A DNA stretch of 64,000 nt, taken from CAZISM01 sp964541895 (GTDB lineage: Bacteria > Zhuqueibacterota > Zhuqueibacteria > Residuimicrobiales > Residuimicrobiaceae). Shown here piece by piece: positions 54,144-63,769 of this stretch (positions within the stretch are counted from its first letter, which is position 1; each line of letters begins with the position of its first letter). Location of the stretch: positions 13,191-77,190 of the forward strand of contig CAZISM010000011.1 in NCBI GenBank assembly GCA_964541895.1, written 5' to 3'. The position numbers and the translations under genes are program-made. The notes beneath the pieces are model-generated. The model did no database searches and had not been told where the DNA came from. It was given only the letters and a program-made list of their open reading frames with translations.

Positions 54144-54845
54144 ATGTCAAACGAAACGTTCCATGGCTTTTCCCGGGATACGACTCAATTTCTGATGGAA
54201 TTGCGGGAAAACAATAATCGCACCTGGTTTGAAGCGAACAAACTCCGCTATCAACACGAGGTGCTGGCCTATGCGCAGCGTTTGGTGTTGGATCTGGGTG
54301 CCAGGCTGCAGGAAAAATACGGCGATATTCATGCCGATCCGCGCACCAACGGACAAGGTTCGATTTTTCGGATTTATCGCGACGTCCGCTTCAGCAAGGA
54401 CAAGAGCCCTTATAAAACCAATCTGGGCATCTTTTTCTGGTATGGGGCGGCGGAACGCAATCAGCGGCCGGGATTCTATTTTCATCTCGAAGGGGATCAT
54501 TTCGCCTTGTACAATGGCGTTTATGAATTTACTAAAGCCGGATTGGAACGCTATCGTCAGGCGGTAGCCAGCCCCATCAGCGGCCCCAAACTCGTGCAGG
54601 CCATTCAAAAGATTCAAGGTGCATCATCCTATGTAGTGGGCGGGCACCACTATAAACGCATCCCGCCTGGGTACGACGTGCCCCCTGACCGCGCCGGATA
54701 CCTCTGTTTCAATACCATCTATACAGTACTGGAGCTGCCGCTGTTGGATATTTTATTTACGCCAGAGTTGGTGGACTTTTGCCTGCAGCACTATGGTAAT
54801 ATGTATCCGCTGCTGCACTGGCTGGTGGAGGAGATGGGAATTTAG
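54144..54845 (+). CDS. DUF2461 (TIGR02453) family protein
   Basis: 233 residues from ATG 54144; a GTG at 54042 would add 34 unlikely residues. The sequence FSRDTTQFLMELRENNNRTWFEANKLRY and FRIYRDVRFSKDKSPYKTNLGIFF is characteristic of the widespread DUF2461 family, whose function is not established. GPKLVQAIQKI and YKRIPPGYD follow as expected, so it looks full length. A repeat copy begins 10 bp after its stop, and a second in-frame stop (54870-54872) lies within that repeat. Confidence 0.9.
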   Translation: MSNETFHGFSRDTTQFLMELRENNNRTWFEANKLRYQHEVLAYAQRLVLDLGARLQEKYGDIHADPRTNGQGSIFRIYRDVRFSKDKSPYKTNLGIFFWYGAAERNQRPGFYFHLEGDHFALYNGVYEFTKAGLERYRQAVASPISGPKLVQAIQKIQGASSYVVGGHHYKRIPPGYDVPPDRAGYLCFNTIYTVLELPLLDILFTPELVDFCLQHYGNMYPLLHWLVEEMGI

Positions 54846-54854
54846 AGGAAAATC

Positions 54855-55275
54855 GGGGTCAAACCAAATTAACTTATTATTTGTAATAGGTTTGAACTGT
54901 TTGTTTATGCAAAAAAGGCCCTTAGTATCGATTTTTTGCCCCTAAAAATGAATTCTAAGCAATATGAAAGGATCGGCTGCACTATTCCATTCCTTCCAAG
55001 TATTTTCTGTTACAGCATGTTATAGAGGGTGCCTGGAGCGTTATGTCGTCAGGCTTTGCCGCTTCCTGTAGCCGGCGAAAGCGGTAAATTCGGCACTCGA
55101 GCATCAGGCACTGTTGTAACCGAGGAGTGTGATGAATGAAAGATAGCCGGATAAAAAGTGCCGATTCGCTTGTGGCATCTCAGACTCCTCCCGCCAATTT
55201 TGCTTGATTTTTCGGCTCTGATTGGCTAATTTGTCGACAAGATATATATGTGAGTTGATTCGGCATGGTAAGAGT
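54855..55275. repeat. Dispersed MITE-like repeat, copy R3
   Basis: Begins GGGGTCAAACCAAATTAACT, then TTATTTGTAATAGGTTTGAA, ATCGATTTTTTGCCCCTAAA, the CTGCACTATTCCATTCCTTC block and GCTTTGCCGCTTCCTG. At 55141-55178 the minus strand encodes MPQANRHFLSGY, the transposase start also seen in R1. The right end is degenerate (GAGTTGATTCGGCATGGTAAG). It lies between the DUF2461 gene and the ligase-like gene. Confidence 0.75.
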
Positions 55276-55365
55276 GTATACCGAGTGGCCGGAAGGCTTT
55301 TAGTGCCCTTCGGATGAATTCATCGCTTCCGCAAAACCTGCATTCATTCCAAATACTTTTTTATT

Positions 55366-56661
55366 ATGAGTCTCGACGGATTTATTAAGCGTAATCTGTA
55401 TTGGGCCAACGACCGGTTGAAAGGTCGGCCGGTCTTGCAGCACTATACGGATATCAGGCGAATCCTGGAAAGCAAAGATAGCGGTCGGCAGGCACAGCAT
55501 TTGCAGGATCTGCTCCGTCACGCCAAAGCGCATTCCAGGTTCTATGCCTCATGGCCCACAGATAACTTTTTCTCCCTGCCAGTGATGAATAAAGAACTCA
55601 TCAGAAAAAATTATAAAGATATTTGTGTACCGGTCGCCGATGTTCCCTTTCATCAGGGCAAAATGCATATTCAGAGAACAAGCGGATCTACGGGCATGCC
55701 TCTGGCTGTTCCGCAGGACCTGAGGAAGCGCAACAGAAGAGTGGCTGAACTGAAATATTTTGGCACTCTTGCCGGATACAAGTCGCATGAGAAAATGGCT
55801 CAGCTGAGAATCTGGACCAAGTGGCACAGCAAATCCAGGATGCAGTCGTTCATGGAAAATATTTATGCGGTTGATTGCAGCAAGATGGATGATGACATGC
55901 TGCAAAAATTGACAGACCTGGTCAACCGCAAGCGAATCACGGCTCTTTGGGGATATGCGAGCTGGTACGACAGGCTGGTAGAATACGCCGAGCGACGTTC
56001 GCTGACCATGCCCAGTTTAAAAATCGCCATAGCCGGGTCTGAAATGCTGCAACCGTCAACCCGGGCCAAGCTGTCCGCCCTACTGAACTGCGCATCGGTG
56101 TCCCGGTATTCCAATGAAGAGCTGGGTATTCTGGGACAAGACCGTGTCGATGACGAAACATTTCTTCTGAATCATGCCAGTTATTATTTCGAATTCTTAC
56201 AATTGGACCATGATGAACCGGCGCAGCCGGGCGAGTTGTGTCGGATCGTCGTAACCGATTTATTCAATTTTGCTTTTCCCATGATCCGGTATGATACGGG
56301 GGATACGGGGCTATACGCCTATGCGGGTCAGGGGACAAACGGTTTTACCGAGCTGCGCAAAATTTATGGCAGATTGCTGGACTTGGTATATGATGTGGAT
56401 CATGCCCCAGTTCACCCCATGGCGCTGGCGAGAATCCTGAAAAATTATGATGAAATTGTATTATGGCAATTCATCCAGAAGGATGCCGATACATACGAGC
56501 TCCGGCTAAAAGTGAATGGCGATCTGAATGTGTCGGACTGCCGCCGGCAGATGGAATCCGTTTTTGGCCAGCGAGCCAATATCGAAATTCGTTTTGTGGA
56601 GGATATCCCCGTACTGTCCTCCGGGAAACGCAAACCTGTGGTTAATGAGTGGAAAAGATGA
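55366..56661 (+). CDS. CapK/PaaK-like AMP-forming ligase (adenylate-forming enzyme)
   Basis: 431 residues. QRTSGSTGMPLAVPQ is the P-loop-like ATP motif of adenylate-forming enzymes, SRYSNEELGILGQ the next core, and MIRYDTGDTGLYAY the D-motif. The overall form is that of CapK/phenylacetate-CoA ligase-like proteins, commonly found in polysaccharide loci where they activate an acyl or amino-acid group. Substrate unknown. It overlaps the NeuD-like gene by ATGA and begins a three-gene unit. Confidence 0.83.
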   Translation: MSLDGFIKRNLYWANDRLKGRPVLQHYTDIRRILESKDSGRQAQHLQDLLRHAKAHSRFYASWPTDNFFSLPVMNKELIRKNYKDICVPVADVPFHQGKMHIQRTSGSTGMPLAVPQDLRKRNRRVAELKYFGTLAGYKSHEKMAQLRIWTKWHSKSRMQSFMENIYAVDCSKMDDDMLQKLTDLVNRKRITALWGYASWYDRLVEYAERRSLTMPSLKIAIAGSEMLQPSTRAKLSALLNCASVSRYSNEELGILGQDRVDDETFLLNHASYYFEFLQLDHDEPAQPGELCRIVVTDLFNFAFPMIRYDTGDTGLYAYAGQGTNGFTELRKIYGRLLDLVYDVDHAPVHPMALARILKNYDEIVLWQFIQKDADTYELRLKVNGDLNVSDCRRQMESVFGQRANIEIRFVEDIPVLSSGKRKPVVNEWKR

Positions 56662-57296
56662 CAGAGATATATCTGCTGGGCGTAGGCAGGAACACCCCTG
56701 TATTTATCGACCTGGCCGAACAGTCCGGTTACACCGTTTCAGGATTGTATCATTACAATGACGACAGAACCGGCGATGTGGAGCATGGATTTACGATATT
56801 GGGGTCGTTCAGCGATCTGTTTGATAAAAACAATCTGTCTCAGCTGAATCTGATGTTGACGATGGGCGATCGAAAAATAAGAATGGACCTGGCGGAGCAC
56901 ATCCGCCAAAAGAATGGCCGATTGCCGGCCATCATACATCCAACGGCCGTTCTCTCCAGATTCGCCAGGATCGAAGAAGGCGTATGCATCGGTGCTTTTT
57001 CACATGTCCAGGCCGATTCATGGATCAAACGAGACACGGTCATCTTGTCGGGAGTTAATATTTCTCACCACAATACCATCGGGCCAGGTTGTTTTATTGC
57101 CGGAGGCGCAACCATAGGCGCATATACAACGCTCGGAGATTCTGTTTTTATCGGGCAGGGTGCCCTGACCATTTCAGGCAAAGTAAAACATATTGGTAAT
57201 AATGTCTATGTCAGCGCCGGTTCCCTGGTGACCAAATCGATTCCTGATGACGATATCGTTGCCGGGAGACCCGCTACCAGCATAAAAAGAGACTAG
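56658..57296 (+). CDS. NeuD/PglD-like sugar acyltransferase (left-handed beta-helix)
   Basis: 212 residues from ATG 56658 (ATGA overlap). An N-terminal Rossmann-like part (TEIYLLGVGRNTPVFIDLAE) precedes hexapeptide repeats ([LIV]-G-x-x-x-x: CIGAFSHVQADSWI, GPGCFIAGGATIGAYTTLGD, FIGQGALTISGKVKHIGN), forming a left-handed beta-helix. The end IPDDDIVAGRPATSIKRD is usual for this family. These enzymes acetylate or acylate amino sugars. With the CapK-like and CapA-like genes it may add a substituent to the glycan. Confidence 0.88.
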   Translation: MTEIYLLGVGRNTPVFIDLAEQSGYTVSGLYHYNDDRTGDVEHGFTILGSFSDLFDKNNLSQLNLMLTMGDRKIRMDLAEHIRQKNGRLPAIIHPTAVLSRFARIEEGVCIGAFSHVQADSWIKRDTVILSGVNISHHNTIGPGCFIAGGATIGAYTTLGDSVFIGQGALTISGKVKHIGNNVYVSAGSLVTKSIPDDDIVAGRPATSIKRD

Positions 57297-58580
57297 ATGA
57301 TCAGAATTGTACTAGTTGGCGATGTTTTTATTTCCCGATCCATTCCGGACAACGGATATGATGGATTTAAGGAGATCGTGAACCTGATCAACGCACATGA
57401 AGTACGGTTTGCAAATCTGGAGACTACCGTTCATGACCGCGAAGGCTATCCGTCCGCTTTTCCCGGGGGAACCTGGGCAATGGCCGCGCCTCAGTGCATG
57501 GCCGACCTGAAACGATTCGGCTTTAATATCCTGAACACGGCCAATAATCATTCGATGGATTACTCGCACCCGGGATTGCTGGCGACGCTGCGGGTATTAA
57601 AATCAAATGGTATTCAGCAGGTCGGTTCAGGTAAGAATTTGGCTGATGCCAGCGCTCCCGCCTTTATCGAATGCTCACACGGCAGGATTGCCGTAATTGG
57701 CGCGACCAGTTCGTTTCATGACTCTGATGCCGCCGGACATCAGAAGAAGGACATGCCAGGAAGGCCGGGGATTAATCCGTTGCGGCATAAATCGGTTTAT
57801 CAAGTTCCGGAGGAGGATTATCATCATCTGCAAAGAATAGCTCAGGCTACAGGTATTAACGACTATCACGATCAGGCGGCTAAAGAAGGGTATCTCTTGC
57901 CCGGCGAGGAGCAGAAGTTCGCCGGTTTTGCATTTATCAAAGGAGAAAAACATCTGCTTCATACCACTCCCCTGGAAAAGGATATGGAGCGGATCACAAA
58001 GTCAATTGTTGATGCCAAAAAGCAGTCCGATTACGTGATGGTCACCATCCACTCGCATCAGTTCTCAAAAAACGACAAAAAATATCCACCCGAATTTATC
58101 CGTTCATTTGCCCAATCCTGCATCGACGCAGGAGCAACCGTGGTAGCCGGGCACGGGCCGCACGTACTGCGCGGGATTGAAATCTATCGCCAGGGAATCA
58201 TTTTTTACGGTCTGGGGAATTTTATTTTTCAAAACGAAACCGTGTCACACCTGCCGGCCGATTTCTATGAGAAATATTCCCTGTCGGCGGATGATGGAGT
58301 TGGTTCGGCGATGGAACAGAGGACTAGAAAGGGTACCGTCGGCTTGTGCGCAGACCCCGAGGCCTGGAACGGGGTCATCGTCAGCCTGGAAATACGCCGG
58401 GATATGAAGGTCAGGCTCTATCCGGTTGAACTGGGGTTTGATCTTCCCCGCTACCGAAACGGCCTCCCGAGGCTAAGCCGTCATGAGAAGAGTCTACGTC
58501 AGATCCAGAGACTTTCTGTTCCCTACGGCACCAAAATCCTGATCAAAGATGGCATAGGTCATTTGCGGATTAAAGCATAA
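57297..58580 (+). CDS. CapA-family protein (metallophosphoesterase-like)
   Basis: 427 residues from ATG 57297, directly after the previous TAG. RIVLVGDVFISRSI, FANLETTV, NTANNHSMDYSHPGL, and TIHSHQFSK, VVAGHGPHVLRGIEIY are the conserved blocks of the CapA/PgsA family, built on a calcineurin-like metallophosphoesterase core (D, N-H, H, G-H motifs). CapA proteins are linked to poly-gamma-glutamate or capsule synthesis. No signal peptide or anchor is visible, so it is probably cytosolic here, unlike many CapA proteins. Confidence 0.88.
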   Translation: MIRIVLVGDVFISRSIPDNGYDGFKEIVNLINAHEVRFANLETTVHDREGYPSAFPGGTWAMAAPQCMADLKRFGFNILNTANNHSMDYSHPGLLATLRVLKSNGIQQVGSGKNLADASAPAFIECSHGRIAVIGATSSFHDSDAAGHQKKDMPGRPGINPLRHKSVYQVPEEDYHHLQRIAQATGINDYHDQAAKEGYLLPGEEQKFAGFAFIKGEKHLLHTTPLEKDMERITKSIVDAKKQSDYVMVTIHSHQFSKNDKKYPPEFIRSFAQSCIDAGATVVAGHGPHVLRGIEIYRQGIIFYGLGNFIFQNETVSHLPADFYEKYSLSADDGVGSAMEQRTRKGTVGLCADPEAWNGVIVSLEIRRDMKVRLYPVELGFDLPRYRNGLPRLSRHEKSLRQIQRLSVPYGTKILIKDGIGHLRIKA

Positions 58581-58876
58581 GCAATGAAATTCGGTCAATC
58601 GTAACACTCCTTATTTTGCTTCTCTGTCAGGTTTTTATCCATGGCGATATGGTGTACCAGGCTTGTGGGCACCCACATCCACCTGCCTCATGCGACTGGC
58701 AAAGGCGATGAATGCAAAACTCCTCTGTAGTGGTGGCACCATCACGCCGGTGTCCTGAAAGCCCAGCAGGTTTGACAATGGATTTTCGTAACGCGCCGGT
58801 CATGAAAAGACCCGCCGCCTTAACACAAACGTCGGACTTGACATATATTGAACAGCTGAGATGAAGGTTGAGCGAA

Positions 58877-59743
58877 ATGCAGCCGCTAGTCAGTGTCAAA
58901 ATATATGCTTATAATCATCAATCGTTTATCAGTCAGTGCCTCGAAGGCGTTCTGATGCAGCGGACGAATTTTCCTTTTGAAATTGTCCTGGGCGAGCACA
59001 GCAGCAGCGACAGGACGCAGTCCATCGTGCTGGAGTATCAAGAAAAGTATCCGGATCGAATTAACGTCATCATCAACGGCAGAGACAAGAGCCTGATGCA
59101 GCACATCCTCAGCGTCCAGCAGGCCTGCCGGGGAAAATATCAGGCTACCTGCGATGGGGACGATTACTGGAACAATCCCCTGAAACTGCAAAGGCAGGTC
59201 GATTTTTTGGAAGCGCATCCCGAGGTCCCGCTGTGCTTTCATAATGCCTTTGTGGTCCGGGAGGATAATTATTATGTACGATATTTTTATTCGTCCGAAC
59301 TGAAGCCTTTGCTGGCATTTGAGGAGGCGTACAACTTGACGCTGCCGACGTCGAGCATCATGGGACAAAGTGCGATCCTGAACAGCGCTCCGGAATGGCG
59401 TGCGCGAATTATCCATTCGGATCGGCTGGTTCGCATGTGGTGCGCGCATCATGGTCCGCTGGGGTATTTGCCCGAGGTCATGTCGGTCTATCGCAAACAT
59501 GCCGGCAGCCTGACAGGGCAACTCAAGCACTATCATAAAGAGTGGTACCAGAATACGATCTATCTGTGCGAGGAATTCAATAAAGCGACCAATGGGCAAC
59601 ATGCCGCTCAGATGAAAAACTATCTGCAATGGGCGAAAACGTACAGACAACGCGCTCGTTGGGGCAGATGGTATTTCTTTTTATTCCCGCACCGTTCCAT
59701 GGAGAGACTGCGCAGCAAGTGGCAAGCTTTGAGGAGAGCATGA
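58877..59743 (+). CDS. GT2-family glycosyltransferase
   Basis: 288 residues from ATG 58877, with AAGG about 10 nt upstream; TTG 58868 is an alternative. VSVKIYAYNHQSFISQCLEGVL and EIVLGEHSSSDRT open the GT-A fold, and GKYQATCDGDDYWNNPLKLQ is the DxD region. The pattern CxGDDYW...LKLQ is frequent in glycosyltransferases of capsule loci. The 3' end runs into repeat R4. The 296 bp upstream hold no clear gene. Confidence 0.87.
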   Translation: MQPLVSVKIYAYNHQSFISQCLEGVLMQRTNFPFEIVLGEHSSSDRTQSIVLEYQEKYPDRINVIINGRDKSLMQHILSVQQACRGKYQATCDGDDYWNNPLKLQRQVDFLEAHPEVPLCFHNAFVVREDNYYVRYFYSSELKPLLAFEEAYNLTLPTSSIMGQSAILNSAPEWRARIIHSDRLVRMWCAHHGPLGYLPEVMSVYRKHAGSLTGQLKHYHKEWYQNTIYLCEEFNKATNGQHAAQMKNYLQWAKTYRQRARWGRWYFFLFPHRSMERLRSKWQALRRA

Positions 59744-59759
59744 CGATTTCAGATGACTA

Positions 59760-60115
59760 GCAGCGGCACAGAATTCCTTCCTGCAGTGATAGGATCGGCT
59801 GCACTTTTCCATTCCTTCCAAATATTTCCTGTTACAGCATGCTATAGAGGGGGCCTGGAGCGTTACGTCGTCAGGCTTTGCCGCTTCCTGCAGCCGGCGA
59901 AAGCGGTCACTTCGGCGCTGGAGCATCAGGCACTGTTGTAACAGCGGATTGTAATTTGCCAAATATTGCCGGATAAAAAGTGCCGATTCGCTTGTGGCAG
60001 CTCAGACTCTGGTTAGAAAGTAAATTTTAGGGCAATTTATGCAATTTAAGGCCTGTTTTTACAGTTTTTTATAGATATCACGATGTATATCATTGGGCTA
60101 TTTGGGCCCGATCCC
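59760..60115. repeat. Dispersed MITE-like repeat, copy R4
   Basis: Shares GATCGGCTGCACT.TTCCATTCC, TTACAGCATG.TATAGAGGG, GCTTTGCCGCTTCCTG and AAAAAGTGCCGATTCGCTTG with R3. The left end is missing; the right end GCTATTTGGGCCCGATCCC matches the inverse of the terminal repeat. The last codons of the FkbM gene (FGIGPK and stop) lie inside this end. Confidence 0.72.
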
Positions 60116-60871
60116 AAAATTCTTATTTCTGGCAGTAAAAGTACTCAATCGGCTATTGACCGTTCTATTGACTGAACAATCAAACCAGCGGGAAAGAAAT
60201 GCGAGCAGGTCGGCATCCCGTTCGCCGTGCAGCTCCCCTGTTATCCATTTTACATTGCTGAGCACAGATTCACTAAATGAGGTCAGGATTTCGTATTCTG
60301 CACCCTCGGTGTCAATTTTAATGAGGTCAACTTGCGGGATGCCGAGATCGGCGAGTAAGGCGTCAGGGCGTTTCATTTCAACTTCAAGAGTGCGGCAGGG
60401 ATCACTTCCCTCCGTATAGAAAGAAAATCCACCCAAATTGTGCGGCGATATGGAGGCCAGCAACCGTAGCCGGCCGGATTTTCCGCCCAGCGCCATTTGA
60501 TGCATGTAAATATTAGGAAAAGGTGCTACGTTGCGGGCGAGTAATGTGAAATTGTCCGAAACCGGCTCAAAGGCATGGATGTGCGCCTGCGGGAACAACC
60601 GCGCGAAATAGATTGACGCAGCACCGATGTTGGCACCAATGTCCAGGATGACCTGCGGGTTGATTTCTGCGGGGACGCGATAGGCCGCTGTGCTGTCAGT
60701 CTCAAGCAGAATGCTATAGATGATTTCGAGGTCGCTGGTTCCAGGTCTGTAGTGTATTGGGTAACGGTTCCATTTCAGGACGCCAGGCCGACCGCCCGGT
60801 GGAACAGTCCTGTCCCGCATGAAGCGCCAGGATCGTGACCGCAGCAAATAGTTGATATTTTCATTCCTCAC
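60098..60871 (-). CDS. FkbM-family methyltransferase
   Basis: 257 residues. QVILDIGANIGAASIYFARLFP is the SAM-binding motif I, HAFEPVSDNF motif II, and IPQVDLIKIDTEGAEYEIL the FkbM hallmark (D-x-E-G-A-E). FkbM enzymes O-methylate sugars or polyketides; in a polysaccharide locus a sugar is the likely target. The C-terminal NFGIGPK tail is encoded within repeat R4, so the natural end may have been changed. It lies convergent to the GT2 gene. Confidence 0.9.
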   Translation of the reverse strand: MRNENINYLLRSRSWRFMRDRTVPPGGRPGVLKWNRYPIHYRPGTSDLEIIYSILLETDSTAAYRVPAEINPQVILDIGANIGAASIYFARLFPQAHIHAFEPVSDNFTLLARNVAPFPNIYMHQMALGGKSGRLRLLASISPHNLGGFSFYTEGSDPCRTLEVEMKRPDALLADLGIPQVDLIKIDTEGAEYEILTSFSESVLSNVKWITGELHGERDADLLAFLSRWFDCSVNRTVNSRLSTFTARNKNFGIGPK

Positions 60872-60890
60872 CCTTTGTCTCCCAAAAAAT

Positions 60891-61170
60891 GGGGCCGGAC
60901 CAGACTAACTTTTATATGCAACTGGTTTGAAATGCTTTTGCTGCAAAAAAGCCTTTGCATCAATGTTATACCGCTGCAAATGAATTCCAAGCAACCAGAA
61001 GTGATCGACTGTACTATCTGACTGCTTCGAATTATCTCTGATTAGAGCATGTCATTCATGGTAGAGGCCTATCGCCATTCGCGTTTACAATTCTGTAAAA
61101 TTTTGAGCGTAAAACCACTCCATGTAGAGATGTCACGATGTATATCCATGAGTTAACCTGGTAAGACCCC
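60891..61170. repeat. Dispersed MITE-like repeat, copy R5, with both terminal inverted repeats
   Basis: Left end GGGGCCGGACCAGACTAAC and right end GTTAACCTGGTAAGACCCC are matching inverted arms, defining a 280-bp element. The interior matches R2 (GATCGACTGTACTATC, CTGATTAGAGCATG) and its right side matches R4 (GATGTATATC). It fills the space between the FkbM and DUF4838 genes and gives the clearest view of the element borders. Confidence 0.8.
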
Positions 61171-61186
61171 GCTGATCACTGCACGG

Positions 61187-63760
61187 CTAATAGCTGCTGA
61201 CTGGAGCTCGATCCAGATAATGCACACTATAGGCGAATCCAGACTGCTCCCCCGCTTTCAGGCTTTTAACCGTGGGGGCCATTTGCAGGTTTATCTGAAT
61301 TCGATCGGGTTCCCAGAAAAGCATAATATCCTCGAACGTTCCTGGTTTAAAACGCTGTTCAACTCCAAAGCCGGCTTTCTGGTTAAAGTAGGCAAATGAG
61401 CCGCCTTTAAGACCTCCTTTGATGCGCGCACTTTGCTCCTCGGTTGGTTTGGCATTCGACCAATCCCGGTTAACCTGCCGCCATTCCTCCCCTTTGACAT
61501 AAATACCTATTTCTTGCGGACTGGACGAATCCGAGCCGGCGTCATATTCAGGATGCACCAGAAAATCGAACGGCCGGGCTGTATGTGCTGTCAATGCTGT
61601 TTCAAAATGAATCGCGTCGCCGGTCAGGCTGATAGTCCGTTCAATTCGTGCACCATCGTTTGCCGTAAGCGCGAGTATTGTTTTTTCAGGGCTCTTTTCA
61701 ATTACTTTATAGGCCAGTATCCCATCGGCTTTCGGGCCATCACCCTGGAGTACCCATTCTTCGAAACGAAAACGATCCAGCGCGCGGGCGGGTTGAATGA
61801 CATTCCGCCCGGTAGGCCTGTACGTCATCTCGACTATTTTTGCGTTACTTTCCGGCAATACCACTACCCGCCAAAAGTCATTTTCCAGACAAACCGCAGG
61901 CAGGCCGGCGAAAAGTTTTCGCAGATTTTCCAGATAGGTATCATTACGTATCCGCTCATTTTCCATGCTGACTTTATTCTTTGCGCATAATTCTGCATAG
62001 CGCTCAAGCACGTTTTCATCGCCGTCTTTCAGGGATGGTTTGCAGAGACCATTCGCATACTTTGGCTCCATGGAAGCGACGCTGAGCTTGGCACGATAGG
62101 CACATAACGCTGCCTTTTCAACCCGGGAACGGACTTGATCGGATTGCGCCAATGCCAGTGCCTTGTCAAAATACTCGCCAATACGCGGCGCCGTTTCAGT
62201 GTTGATGCATAATGAAGATTCGGTCGGGAAACAGGTCGGATGCTTGCCCTTTTCATCAACGAGATCATGATACCAGGTAAGGTAATCGATAATGGGCTGG
62301 GCAGACTCGGCATAATGCAGCCGGCAAAAGTCCAGCGCCTCCTGCCAGCTGTCACGACCCGGTTTCCAAAGGCAGCGTGACATCACATAGTTGCGCAGAT
62401 CACTCAGCTCCGTGGAAAAACCGTTGCCGGCTGCCTGCATGAATACGCCGCGTCCGTTGTTGTTTGCAAAATAGTCAACACTTTTTCCAATACTGCGCAG
62501 ATTAGGGAATGGAAGCAGGTAGCCCCGGAAGTTTGTATTATAATGCCAGATAAAAATATTTTTCGCTTTTTCCTTCCACCTCTGCATGTCTTGACAGAAT
62601 TCCTGGTTTAACGAACAAGCGGGATCGTTAATCGCATGAAAGTCACAGCATTCGATGCTGCACAACTGAATCAATACGTTATCGCGTGCGCTGATTGTTT
62701 TTGGAGGCTTGCGCGTATACTGGTACGCATACGTCCCAAGCATCACCTCGGGATGTGTTTGTTCGATGCGTTCAGCCACGGCATTTACAAAAGCGAGCGT
62801 AGCCCCGGCATGGGATTCTTCGCTGGCATCTATGGCCGCGCAGGACTCGCAGGTGCAATAGCTGCCATTGTCCATTTGAGCGATGTTTAAGTTTTTTACA
62901 TCCGGATTTTTCTCAATAGCTTCCAGGGTGGCCTTGACAACAATTTCAAGCACGTCCGGGTTCGTCATACACAACTGCGGCCCGCCGCCCTCGAGATCCA
63001 ATACTCTCCGCCCATTCACCAACGCATAATATTCCGGATGTTCTTTGCCGAATACAGCAGGCGGAACAAGATAGGCGACATTATGGCCCACCAGTCTATA
63101 GCCGGTAATGCCACCAAGTTTTTCAGGCCCGCTTACCGTATTTGTACGCACGTGTGCCGCAAAGGCGGGATCGCTATTTGTTTCGCCATAATAGGACCAG
63201 CGGAAAGCGAAGGGCGGATGATAGCTGTAGCTGCGCCCTTTAATTCTAAACTCCTTATCCTTTCCCGCCGATGGATAAAAAGTATGCGCGGAGGTCAGGT
63301 AACGCACACCGCCATATTTCTCAAAAAATTCGTAGACGCCATAGAGTGTGCCACGCGGACGCCCGCCATAGATGGCTATCTTGTCCATGGCAATTTCAAT
63401 TTTAAATTCTTCATCATTCATTTTTGTCGCGTCGGCCTGCATTCCGGCGCCGGCTGCCGCATCAACGCCGATAAAAATGATATTGCCGTTTTGCGTGTCG
63501 GTACTATCGGGAGCGAGCGCTTTTCCGGTGAACTCGTGGAAAAGTCTTATAAATTCATCCGCCGCATACCGCTCGGATTCTATGGCCCCGGACCTGCAAA
63601 CAACACGTTCAAAACTCGACAAGGTCGGACCATCTGCCGGTAAAGAATCCCACTCTTTTTCCGAAATGGGTGACTGTCGGGGTGAGCATTGAATAAATAC
63701 GCTGCTTGACAGAGCAAGGAACAAACCTGTAAGGATCATGGTCGGCGCTAGTTTTTTCAT
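61187..63760 (-). CDS. DUF4838 domain-containing lipoprotein
   Basis: 857 residues. The N-terminus MKKLAPTMILTGLFLALSS followed by SVFIQCS looks like a lipoprotein signal (lipobox-like Cys). RYAADEFIRLFHEFTGK and GVYEFFEKYGGVRYLTS form an N-terminal GH20b/alpha-glucuronidase-like domain; FVNAVAERIEQ, DNVLIQLCSIECC and MQAAGNGFSTEL mark DUF4838. A C-terminal beta-domain follows. Such proteins are surface glycan-active candidates, but activity is unproven. It starts 9 bp after the stop of the upstream minus-strand gene, so the two are one operon. Confidence 0.87.
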   Translation of the reverse strand: MKKLAPTMILTGLFLALSSSVFIQCSPRQSPISEKEWDSLPADGPTLSSFERVVCRSGAIESERYAADEFIRLFHEFTGKALAPDSTDTQNGNIIFIGVDAAAGAGMQADATKMNDEEFKIEIAMDKIAIYGGRPRGTLYGVYEFFEKYGGVRYLTSAHTFYPSAGKDKEFRIKGRSYSYHPPFAFRWSYYGETNSDPAFAAHVRTNTVSGPEKLGGITGYRLVGHNVAYLVPPAVFGKEHPEYYALVNGRRVLDLEGGGPQLCMTNPDVLEIVVKATLEAIEKNPDVKNLNIAQMDNGSYCTCESCAAIDASEESHAGATLAFVNAVAERIEQTHPEVMLGTYAYQYTRKPPKTISARDNVLIQLCSIECCDFHAINDPACSLNQEFCQDMQRWKEKAKNIFIWHYNTNFRGYLLPFPNLRSIGKSVDYFANNNGRGVFMQAAGNGFSTELSDLRNYVMSRCLWKPGRDSWQEALDFCRLHYAESAQPIIDYLTWYHDLVDEKGKHPTCFPTESSLCINTETAPRIGEYFDKALALAQSDQVRSRVEKAALCAYRAKLSVASMEPKYANGLCKPSLKDGDENVLERYAELCAKNKVSMENERIRNDTYLENLRKLFAGLPAVCLENDFWRVVVLPESNAKIVEMTYRPTGRNVIQPARALDRFRFEEWVLQGDGPKADGILAYKVIEKSPEKTILALTANDGARIERTISLTGDAIHFETALTAHTARPFDFLVHPEYDAGSDSSSPQEIGIYVKGEEWRQVNRDWSNAKPTEEQSARIKGGLKGGSFAYFNQKAGFGVEQRFKPGTFEDIMLFWEPDRIQINLQMAPTVKSLKAGEQSGFAYSVHYLDRAPVSSY

Positions 63761-63769
63761 CGAATGCTC

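Noticed and set aside
58627..58899. 90-codon minus-strand frame before the GT2 gene at 58877
   Set aside because: It overlaps the GT2 start and has no family pattern; it may be chance or a remnant.
59681..59962. 93-codon minus-strand frame within repeat R4
   Set aside because: It runs from the repeat into the GT2 gene; part of the decayed mobile element and not a real gene.
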